Source of the DNA: Leptospira sp.
GTDB taxonomy: Bacteria > Spirochaetota > Leptospiria > Leptospirales > Leptospiraceae
Reading direction: 5' to 3'
Assembly: GCA_016742255.1 (NCBI GenBank)
Contig: JACVCB010000003.1
Coordinates: 62,001-126,000, forward strand
Length of the DNA stretch: 64,000 nt
Shown here: piece by piece, positions 47,015 through 55,975 of the stretch
Position numbering within the stretch: the stretch's first letter is position 1
Layout: the number at the start of each line of letters is the position of its first letter
Made by a program: the position numbers and the translations under genes
Notes under the pieces: model-generated
The model's input: only the letters and a program-made list of their open reading frames with translations
Databases searched by the model: none
What the model was told of the DNA's origin: nothing

Positions 47015-48454
47015 TTAACTTAAAAACACTCGTTTGTACAAATCTGTTTGTAAAATTCCTTTTGGATCATATTTTTTCTTTAAAGAATAAAACTTCTTTA
47101 AATTTTCTTTTGGAAAATAAGACTCCATCACACGTTTGCGGAGAGTAGAATCTTTTGCAAAATAAAATCTTCCTTTGTGTTTTAAGACAATCTCATCAAG
47201 TTCATAACAAAGAGACCAAAGTTTTTCACGATTCCCTTTTGTAACAGGAAAATCCATCGCCATTGAAAATCCATCCACAGCATGTGTGAGAAGGAATGGA
47301 TCTGGTTTGTGTTTTTTGAAAACTGATAAGTAATTCACGATACCACGTTCTTGGCATTTTGTGAATATTTCGCTAAATGCTTGTTTGGCGTTTTCTTTAG
47401 GAATAAACACTTGGTATTGGATCATGGAACCAGGTTTGTAGACAAATTTCCAATTCGGAACATAGTCTAGTAAAAACGCATACTCCGCATGTCCTTGGTA
47501 ATAGGCTTTGTTGTTTACCAAAATGCTTGCGATACATTTTGCTAAATTGATCATCCTCATTCCAAAATTAAAACTGAATGGGCGCATGAGGATCCACATC
47601 CATTTTTTAGGAATCACATAAAATAAACGGGAAGGTAGGTGTTGTCTTTCTAACAAACAATTCCCTGGAAAATCTGGGTCTTCACCCGCTTTTAGATTGG
47701 TTGCTTTGTGGATTTGACCACGGCCTAATGATTTTCCAGATGCAAATGCATCAATCCAACCCACCAAATAATCTGCGGTTTTGTAGTGTTCTTCAAAATA
47801 AGCAAATAATTCATCGAAGTTTCGCACATACACGGGATCAATTTTCATCTTTCCTGAATAAATTGGTTTCATTTTGATTTGAACTGTCAAAAAGCAACCT
47901 AACATACCAAAGCCGGAAATGGCAGAATAAAATAGATCCGAATTTTTTTTAGGAGAACATTCGAGGATATCACCTTTTGCAGTTAAAAAGGTAAATTCTT
48001 TGATATGTTCGCCGATGGTTCCCACTTTAAAATTATTTTTTCCATGAATGTTCATGGAAAGAGCACCACCGAGAGTTGGCATCATTGTTCCAGAAACAAC
48101 AGGTGGCCAAAATCCATTTTCGATCCCTGTTTCCCAAAGGTCTTTGATACGAGCTCCGGATTGAACTGTCATCACACCCGATTTTAAGTTAAAATCTAAT
48201 ACTTTATTAAAACGAGTTAAATCTAAAACAATTCCATCCGTATTGGTTGAAGCATCACCATAACTACATCCACCTCCGCGTAACGCTACTTTGGTGCCAG
48301 TTTGGTTCGCCCAAACAAAAAGTTCTTTGATCTCTTCCTCAGTTTCAGGTCGAAACACCGGTGACATGGAAAATGAACTCATTCCCCATGCTTCTACCTT
48401 TTCTTTCATTGGGACTTTTATGTTAGGGATGGATTTTGTTTTTTTTGTAACCAT
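47015..48454 (-). CDS. DprE1-like FAD-dependent polyprenylphosphoryl-ribose oxidase
   Basis: 479 residues. A PCMH-type FAD domain has [13 protein letters not shown] (58-70), [21 protein letters not shown] (HGKN at 137-140) and GEHIKEF, the DprE1 pattern. The C-terminal part has DFPVTKG and RFYFAKDST, with Lys434 matching the catalytic Lys of AKDSR in mycobacterial DprE1. The position of the benzothiazinone-reactive Cys387 is Ala399. It overlaps no gene but starts 1 bp after the SDR stop. With that SDR it likely epimerises a polyprenyl-phosphate sugar at C2. Alternative: a generic aldonolactone oxidase. Confidence 0.8.
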   Translation of the reverse strand: MVTKKTKSIPNIKVPMKEKVEAWGMSSFSMSPVFRPETEEEIKELFVWANQTGTKVALRGGGCSYGDASTNTDGIVLDLTRFNKVLDFNLKSGVMTVQSGARIKDLWETGIENGFWPPVVSGTMMPTLGGALSMNIHGKNNFKVGTIGEHIKEFTFLTAKGDILECSPKKNSDLFYSAISGFGMLGCFLTVQIKMKPIYSGKMKIDPVYVRNFDELFAYFEEHYKTADYLVGWIDAFASGKSLGRGQIHKATNLKAGEDPDFPGNCLLERQHLPSRLFYVIPKKWMWILMRPFSFNFGMRMINLAKCIASILVNNKAYYQGHAEYAFLLDYVPNWKFVYKPGSMIQYQVFIPKENAKQAFSEIFTKCQERGIVNYLSVFKKHKPDPFLLTHAVDGFSMAMDFPVTKGNREKLWSLCYELDEIVLKHKGRFYFAKDSTLRKRVMESYFPKENLKKFYSLKKKYDPKGILQTDLYKRVFLS

Positions 48455-48455
48455 A

Positions 48456-49208
48456 TTAGATACTCAGTTTTTTGAAAATAAAGTTGGGAATGTTTCGAAT
48501 GATAAGACCGACAAGTGCCCAAATACCAGGAACAAAAGCTTCGTCTTTGCCACTCGCAACGATTGCACGAATTTTTTCTGAAGCTTCTTCCGCAGTAATT
48601 GCTTTGAGTAATCCTTTTTCAGGTAATACCAAACCATCTGTCATTTCTGTTTTGACAAATCCAGGTTTAATTGTTGTTACTTGGACATTTACTTCTGATA
48701 GACGATTTCGTAGTGCTTCTAAATAAGTATTGAGCCCTGCTTTCGAAGTATTATAAACAGGATTTCCTTTCCTACCTCTTTCCCCTGCAATGGAAGAGAT
48801 TCCAATGATCTTTCCTGATTTTTGTTTGGTAAAAAAAGTAGCAACAGGATTTAAAAAGGCAACTGCTCCCAGAAGGTTAACGTTTAACATTTCTAAGTCT
48901 TTACTCACATTGTATTCTTGTTTTCCAATCTCAGGCATCACACCAGATGCAAAATACACTTCGTCCACACCACCAAGGAGGGAGACAGCTTTTTGGAAGG
49001 TTTTTTCAGCAGTCTGAAATTTAGTCACATCAAAGACCAAAGGGAAGGCTCGTTTCTCTTTGGAGGAATTTGCTTTTTTGGCAATGGACTCTAGGGATTT
49101 TTCCCTTCTGGCTAAAAGGACCACGGAGGACCCAGCGTTCAATTCTTGTTCAGCAATGGCTTTTCCGATCCCACTCGAGGCACCGACGACGATTATTTTT
49201 TTCCCCAT
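48456..49208 (-). CDS. DprE2-like short-chain dehydrogenase/reductase
   Basis: 250 residues from the ATG at 49208; upstream reading is open but begins outside the SDR fold. Features: TGxxxGIG motif as [12 protein letters not shown] near the N-terminus, the catalytic YxxxK as YNTSKAGLN, and the serine of SSIAG. The C-terminal ends in a hydrophobic helix ([17 protein letters not shown]), which suits an enzyme that works on a lipid-linked sugar. The pairing with the DprE1-like gene supports the DprE2 role, the keto-sugar reduction. Confidence 0.8.
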   Translation of the reverse strand: MGKKIIVVGASSGIGKAIAEQELNAGSSVVLLARREKSLESIAKKANSSKEKRAFPLVFDVTKFQTAEKTFQKAVSLLGGVDEVYFASGVMPEIGKQEYNVSKDLEMLNVNLLGAVAFLNPVATFFTKQKSGKIIGISSIAGERGRKGNPVYNTSKAGLNTYLEALRNRLSEVNVQVTTIKPGFVKTEMTDGLVLPEKGLLKAITAEEASEKIRAIVASGKDEAFVPGIWALVGLIIRNIPNFIFKKLSI

Positions 49209-49259
49209 GTTTACGTTTTTTTGGTTTAATCGAATCTGGCAAGTGGTTTCAATAGGGTT

Positions 49260-49760
49260 GTGCCCGTAAATGAGAGAATCCTGATCGACGGGATGAATTT
49301 GATGTATAAATTTCCAGACTTGGCATTTTGTTTGGGGGAATACCGCCTCCAAGATGCGAGAAGTGGATTACTCATTCATTTAAAACGCCATTTTCCCGAC
49401 CTAAACCAACGCAAAGTTCTCGTCTTTTTTGACGGAAAGAAGGAGTTACTTTCTGAATGTTATTCCGAGGAGTGGGAAGGATTTTCCATCCATTACAGCC
49501 ATGAAAAAAAAGCGGACGAACTCATCATTGGGTATTTAAACTATTGTCAAGTACCTTCTCAATGTTTGGTGGTAACATCAGACAAAGAGATCTTAAGTTA
49601 TGCAAGAAGGTTACGGGCAAAACGTAAGACATCTGAAGAGTTTTATACAGAATGGGTCAAACGGGAAACAGAAGTGGATGAAACTGAATTTAACCACCTG
49701 AAAGAAGGATTGACACCTAGTTCGGAAAGCGATTACTGGGAGAGACAATTCCTTCCTTGA
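49260..49760 (+). CDS. NYN-domain (YacP/Rae1-like) ribonuclease
   Basis: 166 residues from a GTG at 49260 with AGGG 3 nt upstream. The PIN-like NYN fold is indicated by [10 protein letters not shown] near the N-terminus, VLVFFDGKK in the middle, and ADELIIGYL and VTSDKEI with their acidic residues. Related YacP/Rae1 proteins cleave mRNA on the ribosome. The gene diverges from the SDR gene over 51 bp and is followed 1 bp later by the MBOAT gene. Confidence 0.85.
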   Translation: MPVNERILIDGMNLMYKFPDLAFCLGEYRLQDARSGLLIHLKRHFPDLNQRKVLVFFDGKKELLSECYSEEWEGFSIHYSHEKKADELIIGYLNYCQVPSQCLVVTSDKEILSYARRLRAKRKTSEEFYTEWVKRETEVDETEFNHLKEGLTPSSESDYWERQFLP

Positions 49761-49761
49761 T

Positions 49762-51240
49762 ATGTTGTTCAATTCAATACCATTTTTAATCTTCTTTTCT
49801 GTCGTTTACCTTTTGTATTGGGCTATCCCCAAAGAATTTCGTAAGGGTTTTCTTCTTTTCGCCGGGATTTGCTTTTATGCATATTTCTCATTGGCACTTA
49901 CGGTTCACTTCCTTGTCGTCATAACGATCAATTACCTTTTGTATCGTAAGATCCAATCGACTCCGACTCGTTTTTGGGTGGGTCTTGCTGTTTCACTCAA
50001 CTTGATCAATTTAGGTTTTTTTAAGTATGTTTATTTCTTTAGTAAGGTTCTTTCTGACCTAACAGGTTATCCTTTTTTCCAACAAGTTCCAAATCTTATC
50101 CACATTGCACTTCCGCTTGCGATCAGTTTTTATACCTTCCAAGTCATTGCAGCAGCAGTAGACACGTATCGAAATCCAAAACTTCCCACTGTAAAAGTGG
50201 AAGACTACTTCTTGTTTGTCGCATTTTTTCCTGTATTAATTGCAGGACCAATCATGCGAATGTCAGATTTTTTTCCAAACTTGGACAAACTCACACCTAG
50301 CAAAGAAAAGATGTATCGAGCATCGTATTTGATGATGTCAGGTCTCGTTAAAAAAGTGTTAGTTGCTGATCCAATGTCTCTTACAATTTCACCTGTATTT
50401 AATTCTCCATCCGATTATGATTCTTTTTCATTGTTCATTGCTGGTATTTGTTATTCCATTCAAGTATTCAGTGATTTTTCAGGTCTTACCGATATGGCAA
50501 GGTCAGTTGCATTGTATTTAGGGTTTGAAACTCCTGAAAACTTCAAGGCACCTTTTTTCTCAACATCAGGTCGAGAGTTATGGAAAAGATGGCATATCAC
50601 CCTTTCTTTTTGGTTACGTGACTATATTTATTTCCCGTTAGGTGGATCCAAAAACGGTGAACTCAGAACATATCTCAATTTAATTATCATTATGACATTA
50701 GGTGGTTTTTGGCATGGAGCAGATTATACTTTTATCTGTTGGGGATTTTATTGGGGTGTGATTTTAGCTGGCGAACGATTTTTAGAAGGGAAATTAGGTC
50801 TTAAATTAACTCCTGAAAAAAATAAAGTTTTAATTGTTCTGAAAGCAATGATTGTATTTGTTTTGTTTTCCATCTCAGGACTCATGTTCCGTTCCAATAA
50901 TGCAACGAATATGGTGGATCATTTTTATGGAATTTTCACACATTTTTCTCATAGTTTAGAGCGATTGTTAGATGGAACTTCTAATCATTGGCTTGTTTCT
51001 GCCACTTCTTTGTTTGGTGAAGGATCTTCTTTCAAATACTTACATATTGAAAACTTGGAACGTATCTTTTATACTTCGTTTGCTGTATTATTTTTTCATC
51101 ATCTGCAATACTTTCCTGAATTTTGGGAAAAAATACGTAAACATGATGTTTGGTTGGTTCCAACACTCGGCATCATCACGATCTTTTTGTTAGCCACATT
51201 ATCACAAGATGGTGGCGAGTTTATCTATTATCGTTTTTAG
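49762..51240 (+). CDS. MBOAT O-acyltransferase (AlgI-like)
   Basis: 492 residues, about 10-12 membrane helices. The family motifs are WKRWHITLSFWLRDYIYFPLGG (WHxT-type block) and GGFWHGADYTFICWG, whose His is the catalytic residue of AlgI/PatA-like enzymes. Such proteins transfer acetyl or acyl groups to exopolysaccharide or lipid-linked glycans across the membrane. The downstream DUF1574 protein is the likely periplasmic partner. Confidence 0.93.
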   Translation: MLFNSIPFLIFFSVVYLLYWAIPKEFRKGFLLFAGICFYAYFSLALTVHFLVVITINYLLYRKIQSTPTRFWVGLAVSLNLINLGFFKYVYFFSKVLSDLTGYPFFQQVPNLIHIALPLAISFYTFQVIAAAVDTYRNPKLPTVKVEDYFLFVAFFPVLIAGPIMRMSDFFPNLDKLTPSKEKMYRASYLMMSGLVKKVLVADPMSLTISPVFNSPSDYDSFSLFIAGICYSIQVFSDFSGLTDMARSVALYLGFETPENFKAPFFSTSGRELWKRWHITLSFWLRDYIYFPLGGSKNGELRTYLNLIIIMTLGGFWHGADYTFICWGFYWGVILAGERFLEGKLGLKLTPEKNKVLIVLKAMIVFVLFSISGLMFRSNNATNMVDHFYGIFTHFSHSLERLLDGTSNHWLVSATSLFGEGSSFKYLHIENLERIFYTSFAVLFFHHLQYFPEFWEKIRKHDVWLVPTLGIITIFLLATLSQDGGEFIYYRF

Positions 51241-52347
51241 GTGGAAACTGTGGATTTAATACGAAATCGTTATTTGTTAGTTCCATTTTTAGTTGTTTTT
51301 TTAACATTTTGTTTAGATAAATTATTGGTTTTAGAAAATGTTCATACATATTTTTCAAAATCATTGTCTGATATCAATTACATCCAAAAAAACGAATTAT
51401 ACGAAGACTTAAAAGAATACTTAAAACTCAAAGATAGAGACAAAGTCATTGTTTATTTTGGAAATTCAAGAGCTCTCCTCTTTGATAACGAATACATTCA
51501 CAAAAAGTACCCTGGTTGGGTGATGTTTAATTTTTCTGTTCCTGGCGGGAAACCAGATTACGTTTTACAATGGATGGAACAGTTTGCAAAAGATGAAGTA
51601 AAACCGGAATTCTTTTTATTTGATCATTCTGTAGAAATGTTTAACTCGACTGCCACCTTAAAAGTGGATGAAACCTTAACCAATGGGCTCAATGTTTCAT
51701 TTGTACTAAAACATTTTTCCAAATTTTCAACTGATGATATATCAACACTGATCGCAAAACGTATGTTCCGTGCATATCAATATCGTCCGAAATTGGAAGT
51801 TATTATCACTAGAGCCAAAAATAAGGATACTTTGTTATATCCTTATAGAAGTTTGCGAAATAACCTGATGGCAAATTTGAAAAAGGGGAAAGGTTCTGCG
51901 ATGACTCCAGGGACACACCAAGCAGTCCTTCCACCAGAATTATTAAAAAAATCAGCCATTGGTGATTTTCATTCTTATCTAGTTCCATTCCGATTTTCTG
52001 AGAATATATTGAGTTTCACAGACCAATCATTACAATTAGCGAAACAGTTAAATGTTCCTTCGGCTGTCATTTGGGTTAGGTTATCTTTACCTTATATGGA
52101 TCACATAAGGCATTTGAAAGTATCAGTAGCTGAGAATAAAGAAGGAACAGTGTATGAAGATTGGTATCCGCGTATCGTGGAATATCACAAACAAAATGGT
52201 ATCCCATTTTGGAACATGAATGATGATCCTACATACACCTGCAACGAGTTTAGTGATGCAGGTCACATGTCACCATCTTGTTATAATGATTACACTGACT
52301 ATATTTTTAAAAACCTAAATCAATCTTTGGTGATGGGAGCTCGGTAA
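51241..52347 (+). CDS. DUF1574-family membrane-anchored protein, partner of MBOAT
   Basis: 368 residues from a GTG right after the MBOAT stop. One N-terminal membrane helix (about 10-28) is followed by a domain resembling SGNH hydrolases: a GNSRALLF block (about 74-81), NFSVPGG, and a C-terminal DAGHMSPSCYNDY. DUF1574 proteins are abundant in Leptospira and usually stand beside MBOAT genes. The GNSR serine and the DAGH pair could form the acyl-transfer site, similar to AlgX/AlgJ. Tail overlaps the convergent gene by 28 bp. Confidence 0.85.
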   Translation: METVDLIRNRYLLVPFLVVFLTFCLDKLLVLENVHTYFSKSLSDINYIQKNELYEDLKEYLKLKDRDKVIVYFGNSRALLFDNEYIHKKYPGWVMFNFSVPGGKPDYVLQWMEQFAKDEVKPEFFLFDHSVEMFNSTATLKVDETLTNGLNVSFVLKHFSKFSTDDISTLIAKRMFRAYQYRPKLEVIITRAKNKDTLLYPYRSLRNNLMANLKKGKGSAMTPGTHQAVLPPELLKKSAIGDFHSYLVPFRFSENILSFTDQSLQLAKQLNVPSAVIWVRLSLPYMDHIRHLKVSVAENKEGTVYEDWYPRIVEYHKQNGIPFWNMNDDPTYTCNEFSDAGHMSPSCYNDYTDYIFKNLNQSLVMGAR

Positions 52348-52925
52348 AACTCAGTGCGATTCTGAATGTCATTCGGAGATAGTTTTTCTGGTTCCGTCGG
52401 ATTCGGTTTTGTTGGATTTTGGGATTGAGGTTTGTTGTGGTTTTCCTTATCAACTGAATAACCATAATAATATCCATGGATGATTTCAACGACTGCTACC
52501 GGTGTTTCGGAATTCGCATTTTGGATTTCGATGGTAATTTCATCGGGAGGAGCGAGTAACTCAAACACCCACTGGGACTCTCCTTCGATTCTCTCTTTGC
52601 GTAGGATTGTCGAGTTTTCACTTTGTCCATTTCCAGAATAAACTGTTAATACCCATTCTTTCAATTTACCATCAGTTGCCACACCGATCCCTATGGATTG
52701 AGGGGAAGATTCTCCTGCCTTCAGATCAAATCGAATTGCACCACCTTTGGCAACCGCACCGTAAAGTCTCTTTTTCGAAAGGGTGGGGTAAAGTGCTAAG
52801 TCTTGGATGCGAGTGGTTACTTCCTTCACGTTTTGGCTAAGGACTGAAGGTTCGGAATGTAAAGTTTGCAAACTTAAAAAACAAATTCCGAGGAGTAGAT
52901 AAAACGAATGTCTCATTGCCTTCAT
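52320..52925 (-). CDS. Secreted protein of unknown function
   Basis: About 201 residues from the ATG at 52925; ATGs at 52916 and 52946 and a TTG at 52955 are other options and none has a strong ribosome site. Signal peptide ends SLQTLHSEPS. The mature region begins with a beta-rich part (GGAIRFDLKAGESSPQSIG) that ends near IEIQNANSET and a Pro/Asn/Gln tail. No family recognised. Last gene of the cyclase operon. Confidence 0.6.
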   Translation of the reverse strand: MKAMRHSFYLLLGICFLSLQTLHSEPSVLSQNVKEVTTRIQDLALYPTLSKKRLYGAVAKGGAIRFDLKAGESSPQSIGIGVATDGKLKEWVLTVYSGNGQSENSTILRKERIEGESQWVFELLAPPDEITIEIQNANSETPVAVVEIIHGYYYGYSVDKENHNKPQSQNPTKPNPTEPEKLSPNDIQNRTEFYRAPITKD

Positions 52926-52967
52926 TGGACTAAAAAATAAATTCATTACAAGCAAAAGATATCTATT

Positions 52968-54077
52968 TTATCTCGAACAAGAACGAAATTTTGGCAATTC
53001 TTCTGCCAGTGATTGGCGTTCTTCTGGATCCAAATTGGTTCTATTTTTCCATTGAAGTTCCATCCTTTCGATTGCTGGTCTGAATTTTGGATTACAATGA
53101 CTTGAAAAGTATCGATAGGCGCTGATACGATTGGATTCGTTTTCGCTCACTAATTTATAAAACTCAAATACGGATTGATTGTCTTCACTTGAAAAATTTA
53201 ATATAACGTATGTTTTGTGGCACTCACCCAAAGTGAATGCAGGAATTTTTGTGTTTTTACAATTCACAGCGACATCTGATTCCAAAAACAACATCATTTC
53301 TTCATAAGAAAAATCTCTAAATGGTTTTCCTTTTGGAAGAGTTACTTTTTGTTTCGGAGTAGTTGAATTGTTTGTATTGTTGGACTGGTTATTTGAAACC
53401 TGAGTTGTTGCATCTGGGACAATTTTGACCCTTTCGTTCTTTTTGATTTCTTCAAGGTTTTCTTGTTTTGTCTCCGATTTTGAAACTTCCACTTGCACAA
53501 AATTTTTCACTACTTTGGGCTTTTGGTATGGATTTGTGACAGTTAAATCATAAGGACCAGTTTTTGCTTCTGTTGTATCAACTTTTAATTCAATTCGTTC
53601 TGATGACTTAACTTCTTTACTAACAATTGGTAGTTGGTCATCTTTTTTACTTAAATCCACCTTTGTAGCTTCTAAGAAATGTTCTCCTTCAATGGTAATC
53701 GGAGAAATTGTTTTTTCTTTTTTGGTTTCGGTTTTTGGAAGTATGATTGGTTTTTCAACTTCTTTCACAATTTGAGGAGGTTCCGAAATGATGATTTCTA
53801 GATCTTTCCATACTGACCAAACAGCAGGTTTTTTGAATAAATTGAGAGGAGCCGTGCGCACCATGTAAATTCCAGAAGGTAACTCTTCTATCGAATGATA
53901 GGCGGTATCGATTTTTTTATCCAGGATTAACTTTCCTGTTTTGTCTTTAATTTGAATTTGGTATCCATTTGCTTCAGCAATCGATTTCCAAGCGATGAGT
54001 TTCGTTCCTTCTTGTGATAACAAAGAGGAGACAAACATAAAAAGTATAACAAATATTTTAAAGTTAAATCGAATCAT
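52968..54077 (-). CDS. Secreted protein, IPT/Ig-like region, unknown function
   Basis: 369 residues with a signal peptide (first 20 residues, ending LLSQEG). A fibronectin-like N-terminal module (AWKSIAEANGYQIQIKDKTG) is followed by a linker and a Cys-containing C-terminal domain with VNCKNTKIP and HCNPKFRPAIERM. The PYQKPKVVKNF segment suggests an IPT-like beta domain. It overlaps the FecR gene by 4 bp, so it probably works in the same envelope complex. Confidence 0.68.
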   Translation of the reverse strand: MIRFNFKIFVILFMFVSSLLSQEGTKLIAWKSIAEANGYQIQIKDKTGKLILDKKIDTAYHSIEELPSGIYMVRTAPLNLFKKPAVWSVWKDLEIIISEPPQIVKEVEKPIILPKTETKKEKTISPITIEGEHFLEATKVDLSKKDDQLPIVSKEVKSSERIELKVDTTEAKTGPYDLTVTNPYQKPKVVKNFVQVEVSKSETKQENLEEIKKNERVKIVPDATTQVSNNQSNNTNNSTTPKQKVTLPKGKPFRDFSYEEMMLFLESDVAVNCKNTKIPAFTLGECHKTYVILNFSSEDNQSVFEFYKLVSENESNRISAYRYFSSHCNPKFRPAIERMELQWKNRTNLDPEERQSLAEELPKFRSCSR

Positions 54078-55975
54078 TTTTTTTCTTTATAGAGTCTTTT
54101 CGGAGAGATAAATTCGATATCAGTTGGTTTCAGTGATTTTAATTGGTCCAATGCCAAAATGAAATTTCCTTTGCGAGACAAAACAAAGTTTCCACCTTTA
54201 TATACACTAAGATCCCAAGAAAAACTCCCTTCATCCAATATGCTTAAATCTTTAAGTTGGTACTGGGATTCCTTTGTGCTCGTTTTATAAATTGCAATTT
54301 TTTTATCAGGGAGATGTTGGTACAATACCAAATCAAATTTATCAGCATTAATACCACTCAACTTCCAATGAAAGTCTAAACTGGATTTCCCTTTCATTTG
54401 GACAACAGATCCATTCGGTGATAGAATCTCTAATTTTGGTTCTTGCGCCGTTTGGTTTTTATTTTCCTCACTATTTACAATCACTTCTTGTTTTTTCTTT
54501 TTGTCTATAATGGTAAAACTGAGGATTGTTGATGCTTCCGTCTCCTTTCCTTCCTTTGTTTTACCTGTGATCGTAACAAAAAATTGTCCTAGGCCAAGTT
54601 GATTCCAATTGGGTACCAAAAAATTAGATTTTGTTTCTGTATCTATTAGCACATTTGAAAGTTTGGAATCCTTAGCAATTTTAACATGATACGATTGAAT
54701 TTCAGCATTTCCTTCCCAAATTAAAATGGCTTGGTTTAATTTAATTTCTTCTAAACTAATTTCAGCACCTGGATTTGGTCTTTGCCATTTTGGAGCTGGG
54801 ATAGTGTTTTGTTTTTTAATGGAAAAGGAATAAACTTTTGTTTCGCGGTCTTTCGTATCAGGAAAAGATGATTTTGCAATAACTTTCCAATAATAAGTTC
54901 CTTCTTTTAAATCATCAAATGAAATTTGATTCGCAGATGTTTCCATTCGTTTGATTGGATTTTGAAAACTATTGTTATCAGCTAGAAAAAAGAGATAGGA
55001 ATTTGCAGTTGTCAATTTTGTCCAAGAAACAGTGACCAACGGATATAATTGCACAAAGGGAATTACCGTTCCGTTGTTAGGTGATTCTCCTAAAAAAGAT
55101 TCTAGTTTTGAAACAAAAAGTTTATTGGTTTCACTTGATTCAATACTGTTTGATTTTAGATTTTTGACTTTGATTCGCCAGTAAAATGTCCCTTCCTTCA
55201 GGCTAACAACAGTTTTGCCGTCTGGAACCGGTTCCGAAAAAAACCTAAGTTTAAAATTCGGAGATCTTGAGATTTCTAAAATTGGCGACTCATAACCTGA
55301 TTCCATTTTCCAAGTGAAAGACACGTTCACTTCATTAGGATCTGCATAAAATAATTTTTGGGAAGGAGGGGAGATAAGTACAACTGGAATTTTTTTGATC
55401 TCAATTCCGCTTTTTTTAAATTCAGCCTTTTTGCCTTGTTCTACATCTAAAGCTTTACCGTTTTGTTTAACAGTCGTTTTACCTTTTTCTACAAATAAAC
55501 TTAACTCTTGGTCTTTTGCCCTTTCAATTTTGACATTTCCGGAATCGACATTGATTTCGTTACCTGAACTTGTGATTTTAATCTGATTTGCATTCGAATC
55601 GTTCTTTTTTACTTGTAAGGATCCTTCTGAAAATTCTAAGTTTGGATCTTCACCCGTTAAATCTAAGTTAAACATTGAATTTTCATCAATGTTGATCTCC
55701 GTTCCATCTTTTAAGCGAATGATGGCATCAGAAAAAGCTTCCGATCGGATCGTGTCTTTATTAATAAGAGGACTATTGTTTTCTAGTTTTTCCCAAATGA
55801 CTTCATCTTCAAATTTACGTTGGACAATGTTATTTTTAAAAAAGATAGTTCCTACAACTTCACGATCACCAATATCAATTTTTCGATTCAAATCTAAGTA
55901 AAATAATACGCTAAAAAAAAGCGCAATACTTGTTAGGCTCAGTAGAACAAATGAATCCCGTTTGTCTAAATTCAT
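54074..55975 (-). CDS. FecR-domain membrane protein with Ig/fibronectin-like repeats
   Basis: 633 residues. N-terminal membrane helix (about 10-28), FecR domain (about 40-180) with SDAIIRLKDGTEINIDENSMFNLD, and then four or five beta-sandwich units, each with a WRI/WKV strand pattern, for example YWRIKVKN and YYWKVIAKSS. Usually FecR links an outer signal to a sigma factor; in Leptospira such proteins are often found next to cyclases. It overlaps the cyclase and the next gene by 4 bp each. Confidence 0.85.
   Translation of the reverse strand: MNLDKRDSFVLLSLTSIALFFSVLFYLDLNRKIDIGDREVVGTIFFKNNIVQRKFEDEVIWEKLENNSPLINKDTIRSEAFSDAIIRLKDGTEINIDENSMFNLDLTGEDPNLEFSEGSLQVKKNDSNANQIKITSSGNEINVDSGNVKIERAKDQELSLFVEKGKTTVKQNGKALDVEQGKKAEFKKSGIEIKKIPVVLISPPSQKLFYADPNEVNVSFTWKMESGYESPILEISRSPNFKLRFFSEPVPDGKTVVSLKEGTFYWRIKVKNLKSNSIESSETNKLFVSKLESFLGESPNNGTVIPFVQLYPLVTVSWTKLTTANSYLFFLADNNSFQNPIKRMETSANQISFDDLKEGTYYWKVIAKSSFPDTKDRETKVYSFSIKKQNTIPAPKWQRPNPGAEISLEEIKLNQAILIWEGNAEIQSYHVKIAKDSKLSNVLIDTETKSNFLVPNWNQLGLGQFFVTITGKTKEGKETEASTILSFTIIDKKKKQEVIVNSEENKNQTAQEPKLEILSPNGSVVQMKGKSSLDFHWKLSGINADKFDLVLYQHLPDKKIAIYKTSTKESQYQLKDLSILDEGSFSWDLSVYKGGNFVLSRKGNFILALDQLKSLKPTDIEFISPKRLYKEKK

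Noticed and set aside
49209..49352. 48-codon extension of the SDR gene
   Set aside because: SDR homology begins at the ATG at 49208, and the extension overlaps the divergent NYN gene.
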